Origin: AB-137-C09 sp964645625
GTDB taxonomy: Bacteria; Pseudomonadota; Zetaproteobacteria; Mariprofundales; Mariprofundaceae
Direction: 5' to 3'
Length of the DNA: 36,569 bases
Assembly (NCBI GenBank): GCA_964645625.1
Contig: CAZYAI010000023.1
Location: forward strand, 1-36,569
The translations under genes and the position numbers were made by a program. Numbering within the stretch: position 1 is the stretch's first letter; every line of letters begins with the position of its first letter. Positions 17,291 to 25,464 of the stretch are shown piece by piece. The notes under the pieces were generated by a model. That model was not told the DNA's origin. It saw only the letters and a program-made list of their open reading frames with translations, and ran no database searches.

Positions 17291-17828
17291 TTTAGAAGCG
17301 TGGTGCTTCGGCCACCGGATTTGGGCAACTGCCCCTGTGATGGTGGTGCTGTTTTTATTGGCACACCCCAGCATCAACAGCTTATTGTTAGGTGGTTTGG
17401 TGGTATTATTAGGCGAAGCAGGTCGCGCTTGGGCTTCGGGTTACATCGAAAAAAACGCACGTTTGGCAACCGCAGGGCCTTACCGCTTTACCCGCAATCC
17501 CTTATACTTTTTTAACGCGGTTATCTTTTTAGGTTTCTGTTTGATGGCAAACAATCCGTGGGCTGCGATGATCGGTTTGATTGCTTTTACTGTGATTTAT
17601 CGTCCCGCTTTACGTAATGAAGCGGCTTATATGCATCAGCTTTTTGGTGAAGAATTTGAACGTTGGGCGACAGTCGTGCCGTTGTTTTTACCGCGTTGGA
17701 CGCAATACCCTTCACAAGGTCGTTACCAATGGCATTTGTTGCTGCAACATCGCGAACATAAAAACGCCCTAGCCATGCTTGGTGGTATTGCCTTGTTTGT
17801 TGCTATTTGGTGGTTGCAGCGCGGGTGA
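17271..17828 (+). CDS. ICMT/PEMT-like membrane methyltransferase
   Basis: 185 residues with about four to five membrane segments. Family signatures of isoprenylcysteine/phospholipid methyltransferases are present: GPYRFTRNPLYFFN in the middle and RNEAAYMHQLFGEEFERW near the C-terminus, which together hold SAM at the membrane face. The substrate is unknown; in bacteria such proteins often methylate lipids or cell-envelope components. The ATG at 17271 has a strong AGGAGA site and lies inside the mnmA 3' end, indicating translational coupling. Its neighbours downstream are glycosyltransferases, consistent with an envelope substrate. Confidence 0.85.
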   Translation: MPQWYHDLEAWCFGHRIWATAPVMVVLFLLAHPSINSLLLGGLVVLLGEAGRAWASGYIEKNARLATAGPYRFTRNPLYFFNAVIFLGFCLMANNPWAAMIGLIAFTVIYRPALRNEAAYMHQLFGEEFERWATVVPLFLPRWTQYPSQGRYQWHLLLQHREHKNALAMLGGIALFVAIWWLQRG

Positions 17829-18874
17829 AAACGGCGTTAATTGTACCCTACCGTTATTTAGGTGACACCTTGTTGGCCGTGCCGCTGGCACGTTCAGCAC
17901 AGGCGGCTGGGTACCGTGTGGCGTGGTTGGTGCATAGCGGTTCAGAATCGCTGCTGGAAGGTCAAAGTTTTGCCGATGCGGTACATGTGTTGACGGCGGA
18001 TAATACCGCAGTCATAGCCCGCACCTTGTACCAAAGCTGCGATATAGCTTTGGTGGTGAATGGGACAGATCGTTTAACAGGCTTGGCTCGTTTGGCTGCA
18101 CGCCGCGTCTATGTCACGTTAACAAAAGATCGTTTTGCCGATGCTTGGAAGCGTTTGTTGTGTACGGCATGGCAACCCTTTACTGCTGCGACCCATACCA
18201 TGGATTATGTGCAAGGCTTGCAGCAATTGGCAGCATTACCTGCGCAATGGCAGGCTGGCTTAGAGTGGAATCACGATGATGAACAGCGCGCCTTACAGCA
18301 AGCGCATGTGCTGGGTAAACCGTATATTCACATTCACCCCTTTGCGCGTGTCGCTTATAAATATTGGCCTGACCATTGCTGGCAAGCACTGCTCGGCATG
18401 ATGCTTAGCTATGGCTTTGATGTGGTGGTAACAGGCTCACCACAAGACCAGCAAAAAGCGGAAGGATGTTTTTCTGCTTATATTGAGCATCCACGCTTGC
18501 ACCTATGTTGCGGCAGCCTGAATTGGCGTGAATTAAGCGCGTTGAGTGCGCAATCCGCCGCTTATATTGGGGTGGATACGGCTAACACCCACCTCGCTGC
18601 GGGTAGTGGTGCAAAAACCATTGCCTTGTTTGGTCCTACTGACCCGCGTTTGTGGGGACCTTGGCCAACGGCTTACCATGATGCTACGCCGTGGCAGGCT
18701 GCCAGCAGCGATGGTGTGCAACGGCAAGGCAATGTGGTGTTGGTGCAAGGTGTACGAGATTGTGTGCCTTGCCAAGCAGAAGGCTGCGATAATACACAAC
18801 ACAGCGCATGCTTGAATGAGGCAATCCCCGCCGCCCGTGTTTGGGCATTATGTTTGGAGAAAATCAATGAATAA
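17825..18874 (+). CDS. Glycosyltransferase family 9 (LPS heptosyltransferase-like)
   Basis: 349 residues. The N-terminal nucleotide-fold domain starts ALIVPYRYLGDTLLAVPLAR, the typical GT9 acceptor-side motif. The C-terminal half has HIHPFARVAYKYWPDHCW, the VVVTGSPQDQQKAE loop, and GVDTANTHLAAGSGAKTIAL with FGPTDPRLWGPW, the ADP-heptose-binding region; this most resembles heptosyltransferase III (WaaQ-like). It should add a heptose to LPS core on the cytoplasmic side of the inner membrane. The GTG at 17825 overlaps the previous stop by four bases. A cluster of Cys near the end (CVPCQAEGC) is unusual but its meaning is unclear. Confidence 0.9.
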   Translation: MKTALIVPYRYLGDTLLAVPLARSAQAAGYRVAWLVHSGSESLLEGQSFADAVHVLTADNTAVIARTLYQSCDIALVVNGTDRLTGLARLAARRVYVTLTKDRFADAWKRLLCTAWQPFTAATHTMDYVQGLQQLAALPAQWQAGLEWNHDDEQRALQQAHVLGKPYIHIHPFARVAYKYWPDHCWQALLGMMLSYGFDVVVTGSPQDQQKAEGCFSAYIEHPRLHLCCGSLNWRELSALSAQSAAYIGVDTANTHLAAGSGAKTIALFGPTDPRLWGPWPTAYHDATPWQAASSDGVQRQGNVVLVQGVRDCVPCQAEGCDNTQHSACLNEAIPAARVWALCLEKINE

Positions 18875-19715
18875 GGCAATCATACAACACTGCCCTGTCG
18901 GCTGTCATAGCAACTTGGATGTAACAGATATTACCTTGCCTGAAGGACCATTGTACCGTTGCTCAGGTTGTGGCCAATTGGTCAGCTCTTGCACGCAAGA
19001 ACGTTATGACCTTACGATGCAAGATTTTAATAGTGACGAAGGCACGATGCCACAAGGTAAAAGTGCCATCCGCCACCGTCAGCGCATCGGTGCTATTTTG
19101 CGCCAAGCTATTGATGCCATGGATGGCGATGTGATGGATATATCGCTGCTTGATATTGGTTGTTCCAGTGGTTCGGTATTACAAATCGCGCAAGATATTG
19201 GTATTGCCGATGTGCGTGGAGTCGAACCCGCACCCAAAGCGGCCGCTACTGCGCAAAAGCTAGGTTTTGATGTGTTCAGTGGTTATTTGCACGATGCTCA
19301 TTACCCTGATAACAGTTTTGAGATTATCACCATGTTTGAAGTGATCGAGCATTTGCCCGAAACTGCAAGCATGGCAAAAGAGGTTTATCGTTTGCTGCGT
19401 CCAGGTGGTTTGTGGCTGATTGGTACGGCAAATGCTGAATCATGGACGGCAACAAACTTGCGTGAGCAATGGGAGTATTTTTCGATTGCCCAAAATGGCG
19501 GTCATATCAGCTTTTTTAATCCTAACAGCATGAAAGCATTAGCGCGCCGTTATGATTTTGAAGTTGCCTACATTCAAACCAAGCGGGTACTGCATGTACC
19601 ACCACAACAGCGTACGGCACTGGGTAAAATAAAAGATGAAGTCATGGCTCTTCCTGCACGCATTACAGGTAATGGTCATGATATGTTGGTAGCCCTACGC
19701 AAGCATGACGAATAA
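18867..19715 (+). CDS. SAM-dependent class I methyltransferase with N-terminal Cys-rich motif
   Basis: 282 residues. The N-terminus has CPVGC near residue 9 and CSGCGQ near residue 32, a zinc-ribbon-like pattern common in sugar-pathway methyltransferases. The Rossmann core has motif I LLDIGCSSGSV, then EVIEHLP and LLRPGGLWLIGT. The acceptor is unknown, but the position between glycosyltransferase genes suggests a sugar or a glycan precursor. The ATG at 18867 follows GGAG at good distance and overlaps the GT9 3' end by 8 nt; an upstream in-frame ATG at 18816 would overlap far more and lacks a site. Confidence 0.88.
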   Translation: MNKAIIQHCPVGCHSNLDVTDITLPEGPLYRCSGCGQLVSSCTQERYDLTMQDFNSDEGTMPQGKSAIRHRQRIGAILRQAIDAMDGDVMDISLLDIGCSSGSVLQIAQDIGIADVRGVEPAPKAAATAQKLGFDVFSGYLHDAHYPDNSFEIITMFEVIEHLPETASMAKEVYRLLRPGGLWLIGTANAESWTATNLREQWEYFSIAQNGGHISFFNPNSMKALARRYDFEVAYIQTKRVLHVPPQQRTALGKIKDEVMALPARITGNGHDMLVALRKHDE

Positions 19716-20802
19716 GCTTCACATCATTGAACCAACGTTGAACAATACCGCTGGGCATTGTTTCACCGTTGTGCATTCATTGGCGGTAGCGGCGCGGCAG
19801 TCACTACCGAATCATCAACTGCATGTGTGGTCGGGTCATCGTTTTGCTGCGCAACAGATGGCAGACAGCGATGCCGTTGTTCACCCTTATTTTCATCGTC
19901 GTATTCGTCGTCCCCAATTGTGGTGGTTGTTACGGCGGCTGGCGAGGCAGAAGGCTAGTGTGTTACTGCCCACAGCAGGACGTTCCGAATTGGCGATTTA
20001 TGCCGCTTTGCCACAAGCTTTGCGGCAACAAAGCCGCATGTGGTTTTATATTCACCAACTGCGCATGGACGGCGCAAGAGCGGAACGTTTGCGTCTGTTG
20101 GCCAAGCGCGTGCCTGATGTTCGCCTGTTGTGTACCCACCCTAGCTTACAGCAAACGATGCTGGAGGCGGGATTTCGTCGTGCTATGGTGCAACCATGCC
20201 CTTTTGAACCACCCACGCTGGGTGATGTTTCCTCACCTTTCCGTCATCTGATCTTCCCTGGCGAAGCGCGCTTAGACAAGAACTTACCTTTTTTAATCGA
20301 AGTGTTGCGCCTTATGCGTGACCAGAAGCTTGATATTCCAATCAGTATTCAAGCAGGCCCTAACCATCATGGGCTGTTTTCGGAGGCGATAACGCAAGTG
20401 CTTGGCGACCTTCGTGGTGTGGGCTATCCGCACCTCAGCATGCCGCAACGGGCGTTTGCAGGTGATGAATATTTGCAGCAATTTGCAGGCGGTATTTGTT
20501 TACAGCCCTACCGTGTAGAAGATTATGCGGGGAAAATCAGTGGCATTACCTTGGATGCTTTAACCCGTGGTTGCCCTTGCATTGCTGCTACTGGTACGTG
20601 GCCTGCACAGGTGGTGGAAGAGTTTTCAGCCGGAGCCGTTTGCCCCGAACTGGATGCCCAAGCATGGCTGGATGCGATCACCCATTGTATTGCCCATTAT
20701 GATGAAAAGCAGCAAGCCTGCGCCCAAGCTATGCAGGTGTTAAGCCAACGTCACCACCCCGCACGTACCCTAGAAACCATCAGAGATGAGGAAGACAAGT
20801 AA
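19705..20802 (+). CDS. GT-B fold glycosyltransferase (GT4-like)
   Basis: 365 residues, with two domains. The C-terminal half has GEARLDKNLPFLIEVLRLM and EDYAGKISGITLDALTRGC, which resemble the nucleotide-sugar-binding part of GT4 enzymes. The N-terminal half is divergent (IIEPTLNNTAGHCFTVVHSL). The sugar donor and acceptor cannot be read from sequence. It overlaps the methyltransferase stop by 11 nt and ends 2 nt before the GT2 gene, so it is translated as part of the same envelope-glycan operon. Confidence 0.82.
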   Translation: MTNKLHIIEPTLNNTAGHCFTVVHSLAVAARQSLPNHQLHVWSGHRFAAQQMADSDAVVHPYFHRRIRRPQLWWLLRRLARQKASVLLPTAGRSELAIYAALPQALRQQSRMWFYIHQLRMDGARAERLRLLAKRVPDVRLLCTHPSLQQTMLEAGFRRAMVQPCPFEPPTLGDVSSPFRHLIFPGEARLDKNLPFLIEVLRLMRDQKLDIPISIQAGPNHHGLFSEAITQVLGDLRGVGYPHLSMPQRAFAGDEYLQQFAGGICLQPYRVEDYAGKISGITLDALTRGCPCIAATGTWPAQVVEEFSAGAVCPELDAQAWLDAITHCIAHYDEKQQACAQAMQVLSQRHHPARTLETIRDEEDK

Positions 20803-20804
20803 TC

Positions 20805-21599
20805 ATGACACCGCCTATTTCTGTTTATATTATGACCTACAACGAAGCGGATAAGATCGCCGATGCCATTGCCAGCGTTGCGTGGGCAGATGAAGTGGTG
20901 GTTGCCGATTCATTCAGTGAAGATGATACAGCAGAGATCGCCACCAACATGGGTGCGCGGGTGGTCAACATTCCCTTCAAAACCTTTGGTCAAATTCGTA
21001 ATGCGGCGATTGCTGCCTGCCAACACCCGTGGGTATTTAGCCTCGATGCCGATGAACGTTGCACCGCTGCGGCGCATGAAGAGATCATCGCGACGATCAG
21101 CAATCCACAAGCCGATGCCTACTTTGTGCCAAGGAAGAATTGGTTCCTCGGTCGTTGGGTGATGCATTGCGGTTGGTACCCTGATTACCGTCAACCGCAG
21201 TTGTTTCGCAATGGTTGTATGCGCTTCAATGAAGCCGATGAGGTGCATGAAAGTTATACTATTGACGGTCATATCGCTTATTTGCCGCAAGATATTATTC
21301 AAATTCCGTTCAAAGACATTGAGCAAATGGTGCATAAAATGCAACGATACTCGACCCTAGGCGCAGAAAAACTGGCGCGTCAAGGTAAGCAAGGTGGCTT
21401 TTGGAAAGGCTTATTACACGGTCTATGGGGCTTTTTTCGCCTCTACATTCTCAAGCGAGGCTTCCTTGATGGCGCGGCAGGTTTTGTGATTGCTGTCGGT
21501 AACTTTGAAGGAACATTCTACCGCTACGCCAAGTTAGCGGCGCGTAATAAGCAATTAAGCATCCCTCCGCAATCAACATGGGACAGTCGTAAAAAATAG
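20805..21599 (+). CDS. Glycosyltransferase family 2 (WaaE/KdtX-like LPS core enzyme)
   Basis: 264 residues, single GT-A domain. ISVYIMTYNEADKIADAIAS opens the fold, VVVADSFSEDDTAEIA follows, and SLDADERC carries the metal-binding DxD. The C-terminal part (FFRLYILKRGFLDGAAGFVI) is the amphipathic or membrane-associating segment typical of the WaaE/KdtX subgroup that adds glucose to LPS core heptose. The match in type to the GT9 gene upstream supports LPS-core assembly. It is the last gene of the operon; a converging barrel gene ends 7 nt further on. Confidence 0.9.
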   Translation: MTPPISVYIMTYNEADKIADAIASVAWADEVVVADSFSEDDTAEIATNMGARVVNIPFKTFGQIRNAAIAACQHPWVFSLDADERCTAAAHEEIIATISNPQADAYFVPRKNWFLGRWVMHCGWYPDYRQPQLFRNGCMRFNEADEVHESYTIDGHIAYLPQDIIQIPFKDIEQMVHKMQRYSTLGAEKLARQGKQGGFWKGLLHGLWGFFRLYILKRGFLDGAAGFVIAVGNFEGTFYRYAKLAARNKQLSIPPQSTWDSRKK

Positions 21600-21606
21600 C
21601 CTCACA

Positions 21607-22617
21607 TCAAAAGCGGAAGCTTCCACCCATCGCTAATGTTGCAAATGGTGCATTAAAACGGTGGCTGCTGCGTGAGTTGTAACTTAGCGGAGCGATACCA
21701 AGCAAAAAGTGGCTGCTCGCTTGCCCGCGTAGGAATAAGGTGATACTTGCTGTTGGTTGATAATACAAATGTGCATCAAATACATCTTGCACCTGATAGT
21801 CAGGGTTGCCGCTGATTTGTCGGTATTGCTGACGGCTGATGTTAAGGTGTTGCCACGCGATGCTACTGCCCCATTGAACCAACGGTTGCCAGCTCAGGTC
21901 GGCATTGAGTATAAGCTGGCGTTCATGCCATGGTTCGTTTTGTGGCGACCGTAATGAAGCGCGTATCGCAGGATCATAGGAATCCATGTGTGATTGAATT
22001 TTCATGTTGCGATAGGCGATGCCTGCATTAAGCGTCCAGTCGTTGGAAGCTTGCCAGCGATGACGAAGCCCCAATTGCCATTGTTCTGACCATGCCGATG
22101 CATTGATAAGGTGTTTACCAGGTGCCGCAATCACCGTCACATTGGGGGAAGGATTGTAGCGGTCAAAAAAGGTGTTGGGGGAACGCTGGCGAGAAAAACC
22201 CAGTTCGATACCACTGGCGGTGGTGCTCGTTGCTAATAATACATACTGCCATTGTAGTGACAGACCTTGATATTTACTGTTGATCTGGATTGGCTGTAAG
22301 CTTCGTGAGATCGACTGTTCGGCCAAAGAAAATGAAGCTCGCCAATGACCATAATGCTGTGTTGATTGGTTGATGCCCACTGCCCATTGGTCATAGCTAT
22401 TCAGCTTAGTCGTGCTATTAAAACGCCGTTGGTAATGCAGCAGATCCATGTTTTGATTAAACAGTTCGTAGCGCAACCATACAGAGCTTGTCTGCGCTGT
22501 GTTGTTGTGCAATAACACAGGGCGATCTAATGCTGGTGTAGCTAGGCTGGTACTGGCATACAGCATCATCGTCAATCCGATCATGTAGTATGCGAGCCTC
22601 AATGATGTTTGGCTCAT
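21607..22617 (-). CDS. Predicted outer-membrane beta-barrel protein
   Basis: 336 residues with a signal peptide (cleavage likely after SLA, residue ~26). The mature chain alternates polar and hydrophobic residues with many aromatic girdle residues in repeated beta strands (WQLGLRHRWQASNDWTLNAG) and ends in a C-terminal Phe (GGSFRF), the outer-membrane insertion signal. The family is not recognised; the length would allow about 12-14 strands. Its ATG overlaps the stop of the upstream lipoprotein gene (ATGA), so the two are translationally coupled and may act together at the outer membrane. Confidence 0.8.
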   Translation of the reverse strand: MSQTSLRLAYYMIGLTMMLYASTSLATPALDRPVLLHNNTAQTSSVWLRYELFNQNMDLLHYQRRFNSTTKLNSYDQWAVGINQSTQHYGHWRASFSLAEQSISRSLQPIQINSKYQGLSLQWQYVLLATSTTASGIELGFSRQRSPNTFFDRYNPSPNVTVIAAPGKHLINASAWSEQWQLGLRHRWQASNDWTLNAGIAYRNMKIQSHMDSYDPAIRASLRSPQNEPWHERQLILNADLSWQPLVQWGSSIAWQHLNISRQQYRQISGNPDYQVQDVFDAHLYYQPTASITLFLRGQASSHFLLGIAPLSYNSRSSHRFNAPFATLAMGGSFRF

Positions 22618-23951
22618 TGAATGGTTAGCTGCCCTCGCAATCCGCGTGTACTGGTATTGATACCCGTATCATACAGGCGGTCTATAGCGTTGCCAGCCAA
22701 GTTTTCATGCCCCAAATCAATGGTGTCAAACCCAATGTCATAATTAAATACGCCTGGTGCAGCAAAAATATTCATGCTAGCAAGACTTTTTCCCGCGATG
22801 GTTTGTAATAGTTGATTGACATCCAAGGTGACGACACCTGTTGCGGTACTGGTGGTAATGATGTTTGCCGTGATGTTCGTGGCTACACCATTGACCTGTG
22901 TGCCTGCTGCTGTGCGCCCAGTATAATTGAGTGTCGCTGTCGCAGGTACGTTCACACTAACCTGACCGCCGGCACTATGAATCGTTACTGGCGTAATAGT
23001 GCCGACTGCCAAGCGTTGACCTGGCGGTGCTTCGCGAATATCAAAATTAAAAGTAGGGTTATAGGTCGCGGCAGTAACCAAGGCTGTGGTATAATAATCG
23101 CGGAATGTAAACCCAATATTCAATGGTTGCGCTGCTAGACCTGTGGCAGCACTGGCGTTGCCATAACTATCTACCGTGCTGTTTACAGTATTAACACTGA
23201 AGATGTTGTTTAGCATAGCAAAGCCAATCGTATTGACCTGTGCCACCACCAACACCGTCACTTGGCCGACTACCGCAGGGTTTTGCTGCGGGTTTAATGC
23301 AGGATCGATTTGTGCGGTAATGGTGTAAAATTGACCGATGACGGTACTTGCGCTGTCTGCTGTCCAGGTTGCTGTTGCGCCATTTGCGCCAATATTCGCA
23401 ATCGTGCCACCTGTAGCAGTCCATAATAATGGTGATGTTGCAGGGGGCGTAAGCCCTGCGACAAACCCTGTTAAGTTGATAGCTCCGCCTTGCACAAGCT
23501 GGGTAGCACTGGCGGTTACAGTCACTGCAAGGTTGATCTGAATGGGGATGGTAACCGCCTGACCATTGAGGTTTTGCGCTGCACTGGTTCCACGGTAAAT
23601 GACTTTACCCAAGCCAGCACCTGCATCATAAGCCAACAGTTGGAAGGTTACACCTGTGCCGTTGGGGACGGTAAGGGTTACAGTATTTTGCGGTAAGGTT
23701 GCTGTTACAGGTCCGGCAACGACTTGCCCAGCAGCATTCAATGCTGTCACGCTGAATGATTTAACGCGTGCTGGTATCGTGCCTGGTGCAGCCAACGCGC
23801 CAGCGGCCACTGTTTGACCCAAACCAATAGTGACTTGCGTTTGACCAGCAATACCTGCGCTACCGCCGCCACCACCACAAGCAGACAATAAACCTAGGCT
23901 CAGACAACAAAGGAAACTAAGTAACCATAGCTTTAGACTATATTTGGTCAT
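22614..23951 (-). CDS. Predicted secreted lipoprotein with Ig-like beta domains
   Basis: 445 residues. Signal peptide with lipobox LLSAC, lipidated Cys25 followed by GGGGG, a flexible anchor. The rest is Thr/Val/Ala-rich and reads as beta-sandwich repeats, including a bacterial Ig-like stretch around LVQGGAINLTGFVAGLTPP with LLWTATGGTIANIG after it. I do not recognise a specific family or active site. The start at 23951 has AAGGAG 7 nt upstream. A longer frame to 24110 reads through hairpin copy C and is an artefact. It lies downstream of gltA, 187 nt away, and overlaps the barrel gene. Confidence 0.85.
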   Translation of the reverse strand: MTKYSLKLWLLSFLCCLSLGLLSACGGGGGSAGIAGQTQVTIGLGQTVAAGALAAPGTIPARVKSFSVTALNAAGQVVAGPVTATLPQNTVTLTVPNGTGVTFQLLAYDAGAGLGKVIYRGTSAAQNLNGQAVTIPIQINLAVTVTASATQLVQGGAINLTGFVAGLTPPATSPLLWTATGGTIANIGANGATATWTADSASTVIGQFYTITAQIDPALNPQQNPAVVGQVTVLVVAQVNTIGFAMLNNIFSVNTVNSTVDSYGNASAATGLAAQPLNIGFTFRDYYTTALVTAATYNPTFNFDIREAPPGQRLAVGTITPVTIHSAGGQVSVNVPATATLNYTGRTAAGTQVNGVATNITANIITTSTATGVVTLDVNQLLQTIAGKSLASMNIFAAPGVFNYDIGFDTIDLGHENLAGNAIDRLYDTGINTSTRGLRGQLTIQ

Positions 23952-23970
23952 GATACACTCCTTGAGATAC

Positions 23971-24129
23971 TTAACATGGGACATGTGATCCTCACAATAA
24001 ACGGGCATAGCGTTTTGACGCGCTGTGCGACGATGCTCCATAGCATGGGGTGGCAAAATGCCATGCCCGTTAACATGGGATGTGATCCTCACAATTAACG
24101 GGCATGACATTAAAAACCATGCCCGTTAA
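23971..24129 (+). repeat. Intergenic hairpin element, copy C, with a second partial unit
   Basis: Full unit: basal arms 24000-24017 (AACGGGCATAGCGTTTTG) and 24054-24071 (CAAAATGCCATGCCCGTT), 17 of 18 paired counting one G-U, with apical stem ATGCT/AGCAT. A partial second unit restarts with ttaacatggga and makes a perfect 12-bp hairpin, TTAACGGGCATG (24095-24106) and CATGCCCGTTAA (24118-24129). That hairpin sits 9 nt beyond the gltA stop. The element occupies nearly all of the gap between gltA and the lipoprotein gene. Confidence 0.88.
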
Positions 24130-24138
24130 TGGTTCAGA

Positions 24139-25311
24139 TCAGCGTTCAGCTATCGGGGTATAATGTTGATCGGTTTTCCCTACATAGATTTGCATGGGGC
24201 GATAAATTCTACCTTCGTTCAAACTTTCCTTCCAATGGGCGAGCCAACCGACGACACGGGCAATAGCGAAAACAGGGGTGAAAAGGTCGGTGGGAATGCC
24301 CATTTTGCGGTAAACAATCCCAGAATAAAAGTCCACGTTGGGGCAGATGCCCTTAGCCCCCAATGTGCCACGAGATAATTCTTCAATGCGACTGGCAATG
24401 GCATAGGTCGGGTCTTCGCCAATTTCCTGCGTTAACTCATGGTATAATTGTTGTAATAATACTGCGCGAGGATCTTTGGTTTTATAAATGCGATGTCCCA
24501 AGCCTGGGATTTTCTCGCGTCGCTCCAATTTATCTTTCAGGTAAGATTCAACACGATCAACGTGACCAATTTCATCCAGCATTTTTAATACATCTTCATT
24601 GGCACCGCCATGAAGTGGCCCTGACAAAGCACCAATGGCAGCACTGATGCAGGTATAAGGGTCAGCCTGTGTTGAAGCAGTGACCATGGTCGAGAATGTG
24701 CTGGCGTTAATGGTGTGTTCTGCATGTACGATCAGTGCAACGTCCATAATTCGCGTCATCAACGGTGAAGGCTCATTACCTGAAAGCATGTATAAAAAGT
24801 TTGCTGCCTGACTAAGGTCATCACGCGGTGGAATAGGATCGTCACCCAAACGCATGCGCGCATGTGCTGCCACTAAGGTTGGTAGTTTGCCGATCAGACG
24901 ATAGCAGGCGTCTTCAACATGTTTGCTACCTAGTGCATCCTTACCTAAATCTCGCGGGAAGGGGTAAAACATTCCCAGCACAGCAATACACGCTTGTAAT
25001 GCATCCATGGGGTGTGCTGATTCAGGGAAGCTTTTCATAATATCGCGCACACGGAACTTAATGCGACGATGACCACGCAAGCCATGGTTGAATGCTTCCA
25101 ATCGCTGGCTATTGGGCAATTCACCATCGAGCAACAGCACCATTACTTCTTCAAAGGTTGAATGGTGGGCAATTTCTTCGATATCAATACCGCGATACTC
25201 CAGTCGTCCCGCCTTGCCATCAACGCGAGAAATGGCCGATTCAGCAACGGGGATGCCAGCTAAACCAGGGGAATAGCATGGAATGGTGTTGGTGGTTGTC
25301 TCTGTTGACAT
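24139..25311 (-). CDS. gltA: Citrate synthase
   Basis: 390 residues. The enzyme condenses acetyl-CoA with oxaloacetate at the entry of the TCA cycle. The catalytic triad is visible: His234 in GPLHGGANED, His273 in GLGHRIYK and Asp327 in NVDFYSG. The short N-terminus starting PGLAGIPVAESAISRVDGK fits the ~370-390-residue citrate/2-methylcitrate synthase group rather than the longer NADH-inhibited E. coli type. No prpB or prpD is nearby, so citrate synthase is preferred over methylcitrate synthase. AGAGGA precedes the ATG, with a leader hairpin next to it. Hairpin elements flank the gene on both sides. Confidence 0.93.
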   Translation of the reverse strand: MSTETTTNTIPCYSPGLAGIPVAESAISRVDGKAGRLEYRGIDIEEIAHHSTFEEVMVLLLDGELPNSQRLEAFNHGLRGHRRIKFRVRDIMKSFPESAHPMDALQACIAVLGMFYPFPRDLGKDALGSKHVEDACYRLIGKLPTLVAAHARMRLGDDPIPPRDDLSQAANFLYMLSGNEPSPLMTRIMDVALIVHAEHTINASTFSTMVTASTQADPYTCISAAIGALSGPLHGGANEDVLKMLDEIGHVDRVESYLKDKLERREKIPGLGHRIYKTKDPRAVLLQQLYHELTQEIGEDPTYAIASRIEELSRGTLGAKGICPNVDFYSGIVYRKMGIPTDLFTPVFAIARVVGWLAHWKESLNEGRIYRPMQIYVGKTDQHYTPIAER

Positions 25312-25326
25312 GATTCCTCTTTTTAT

Positions 25327-25358
25327 CCAACTGCAACAAGGGTGACACCTTGAGTTGG
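25327..25358 (-). promoter_or_regulatory. Hairpin in the gltA 5' leader
   Basis: The outer stem CCAACT/AGTTGG (25327-25332 and 25353-25358) and inner stem CAAGG/CCTTG (25337-25341 and 25348-25352) fold into one interrupted hairpin. It ends about 15 nt before the gltA ATG, next to the ribosome-binding site. It could affect translation or read-through from the upstream CNB gene; function is inferred only. Confidence 0.45.
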
Positions 25359-25362
25359 TTTT

Positions 25363-25458
25363 ATTAACATGAATGTAATTTACACAAAATAAACGTAGCT
25401 TTATGACGCGCTGTAGCGATGGTTTTTATCCCATAGGGCGTTAGAAAACGATGTTTAT
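25363..25458 (+). repeat. Intergenic hairpin element, divergent copy D
   Basis: It begins with ttaacatgaatgtaa. The arms are 25389-25408 (ATAAACGTAGCTTTATGACG) and 25439-25458 (CGTTAGAAAACGATGTTTAT); 17 of 20 positions pair counting G-U, although both arms differ strongly from the other copies. The apical stem is ATGG/CCAT. The hairpin lies 6 nt past the stop of the second TPR/CNB gene and upstream of gltA. Confidence 0.75.
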
Positions 25459-25464
25459 TCGTGC

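Noticed and set aside
22614..24110. Lipoprotein reading frame extended 53 codons upstream
   Set aside because: The extension translates hairpin copy C; a strong SD and the signal peptide begin at 23951.
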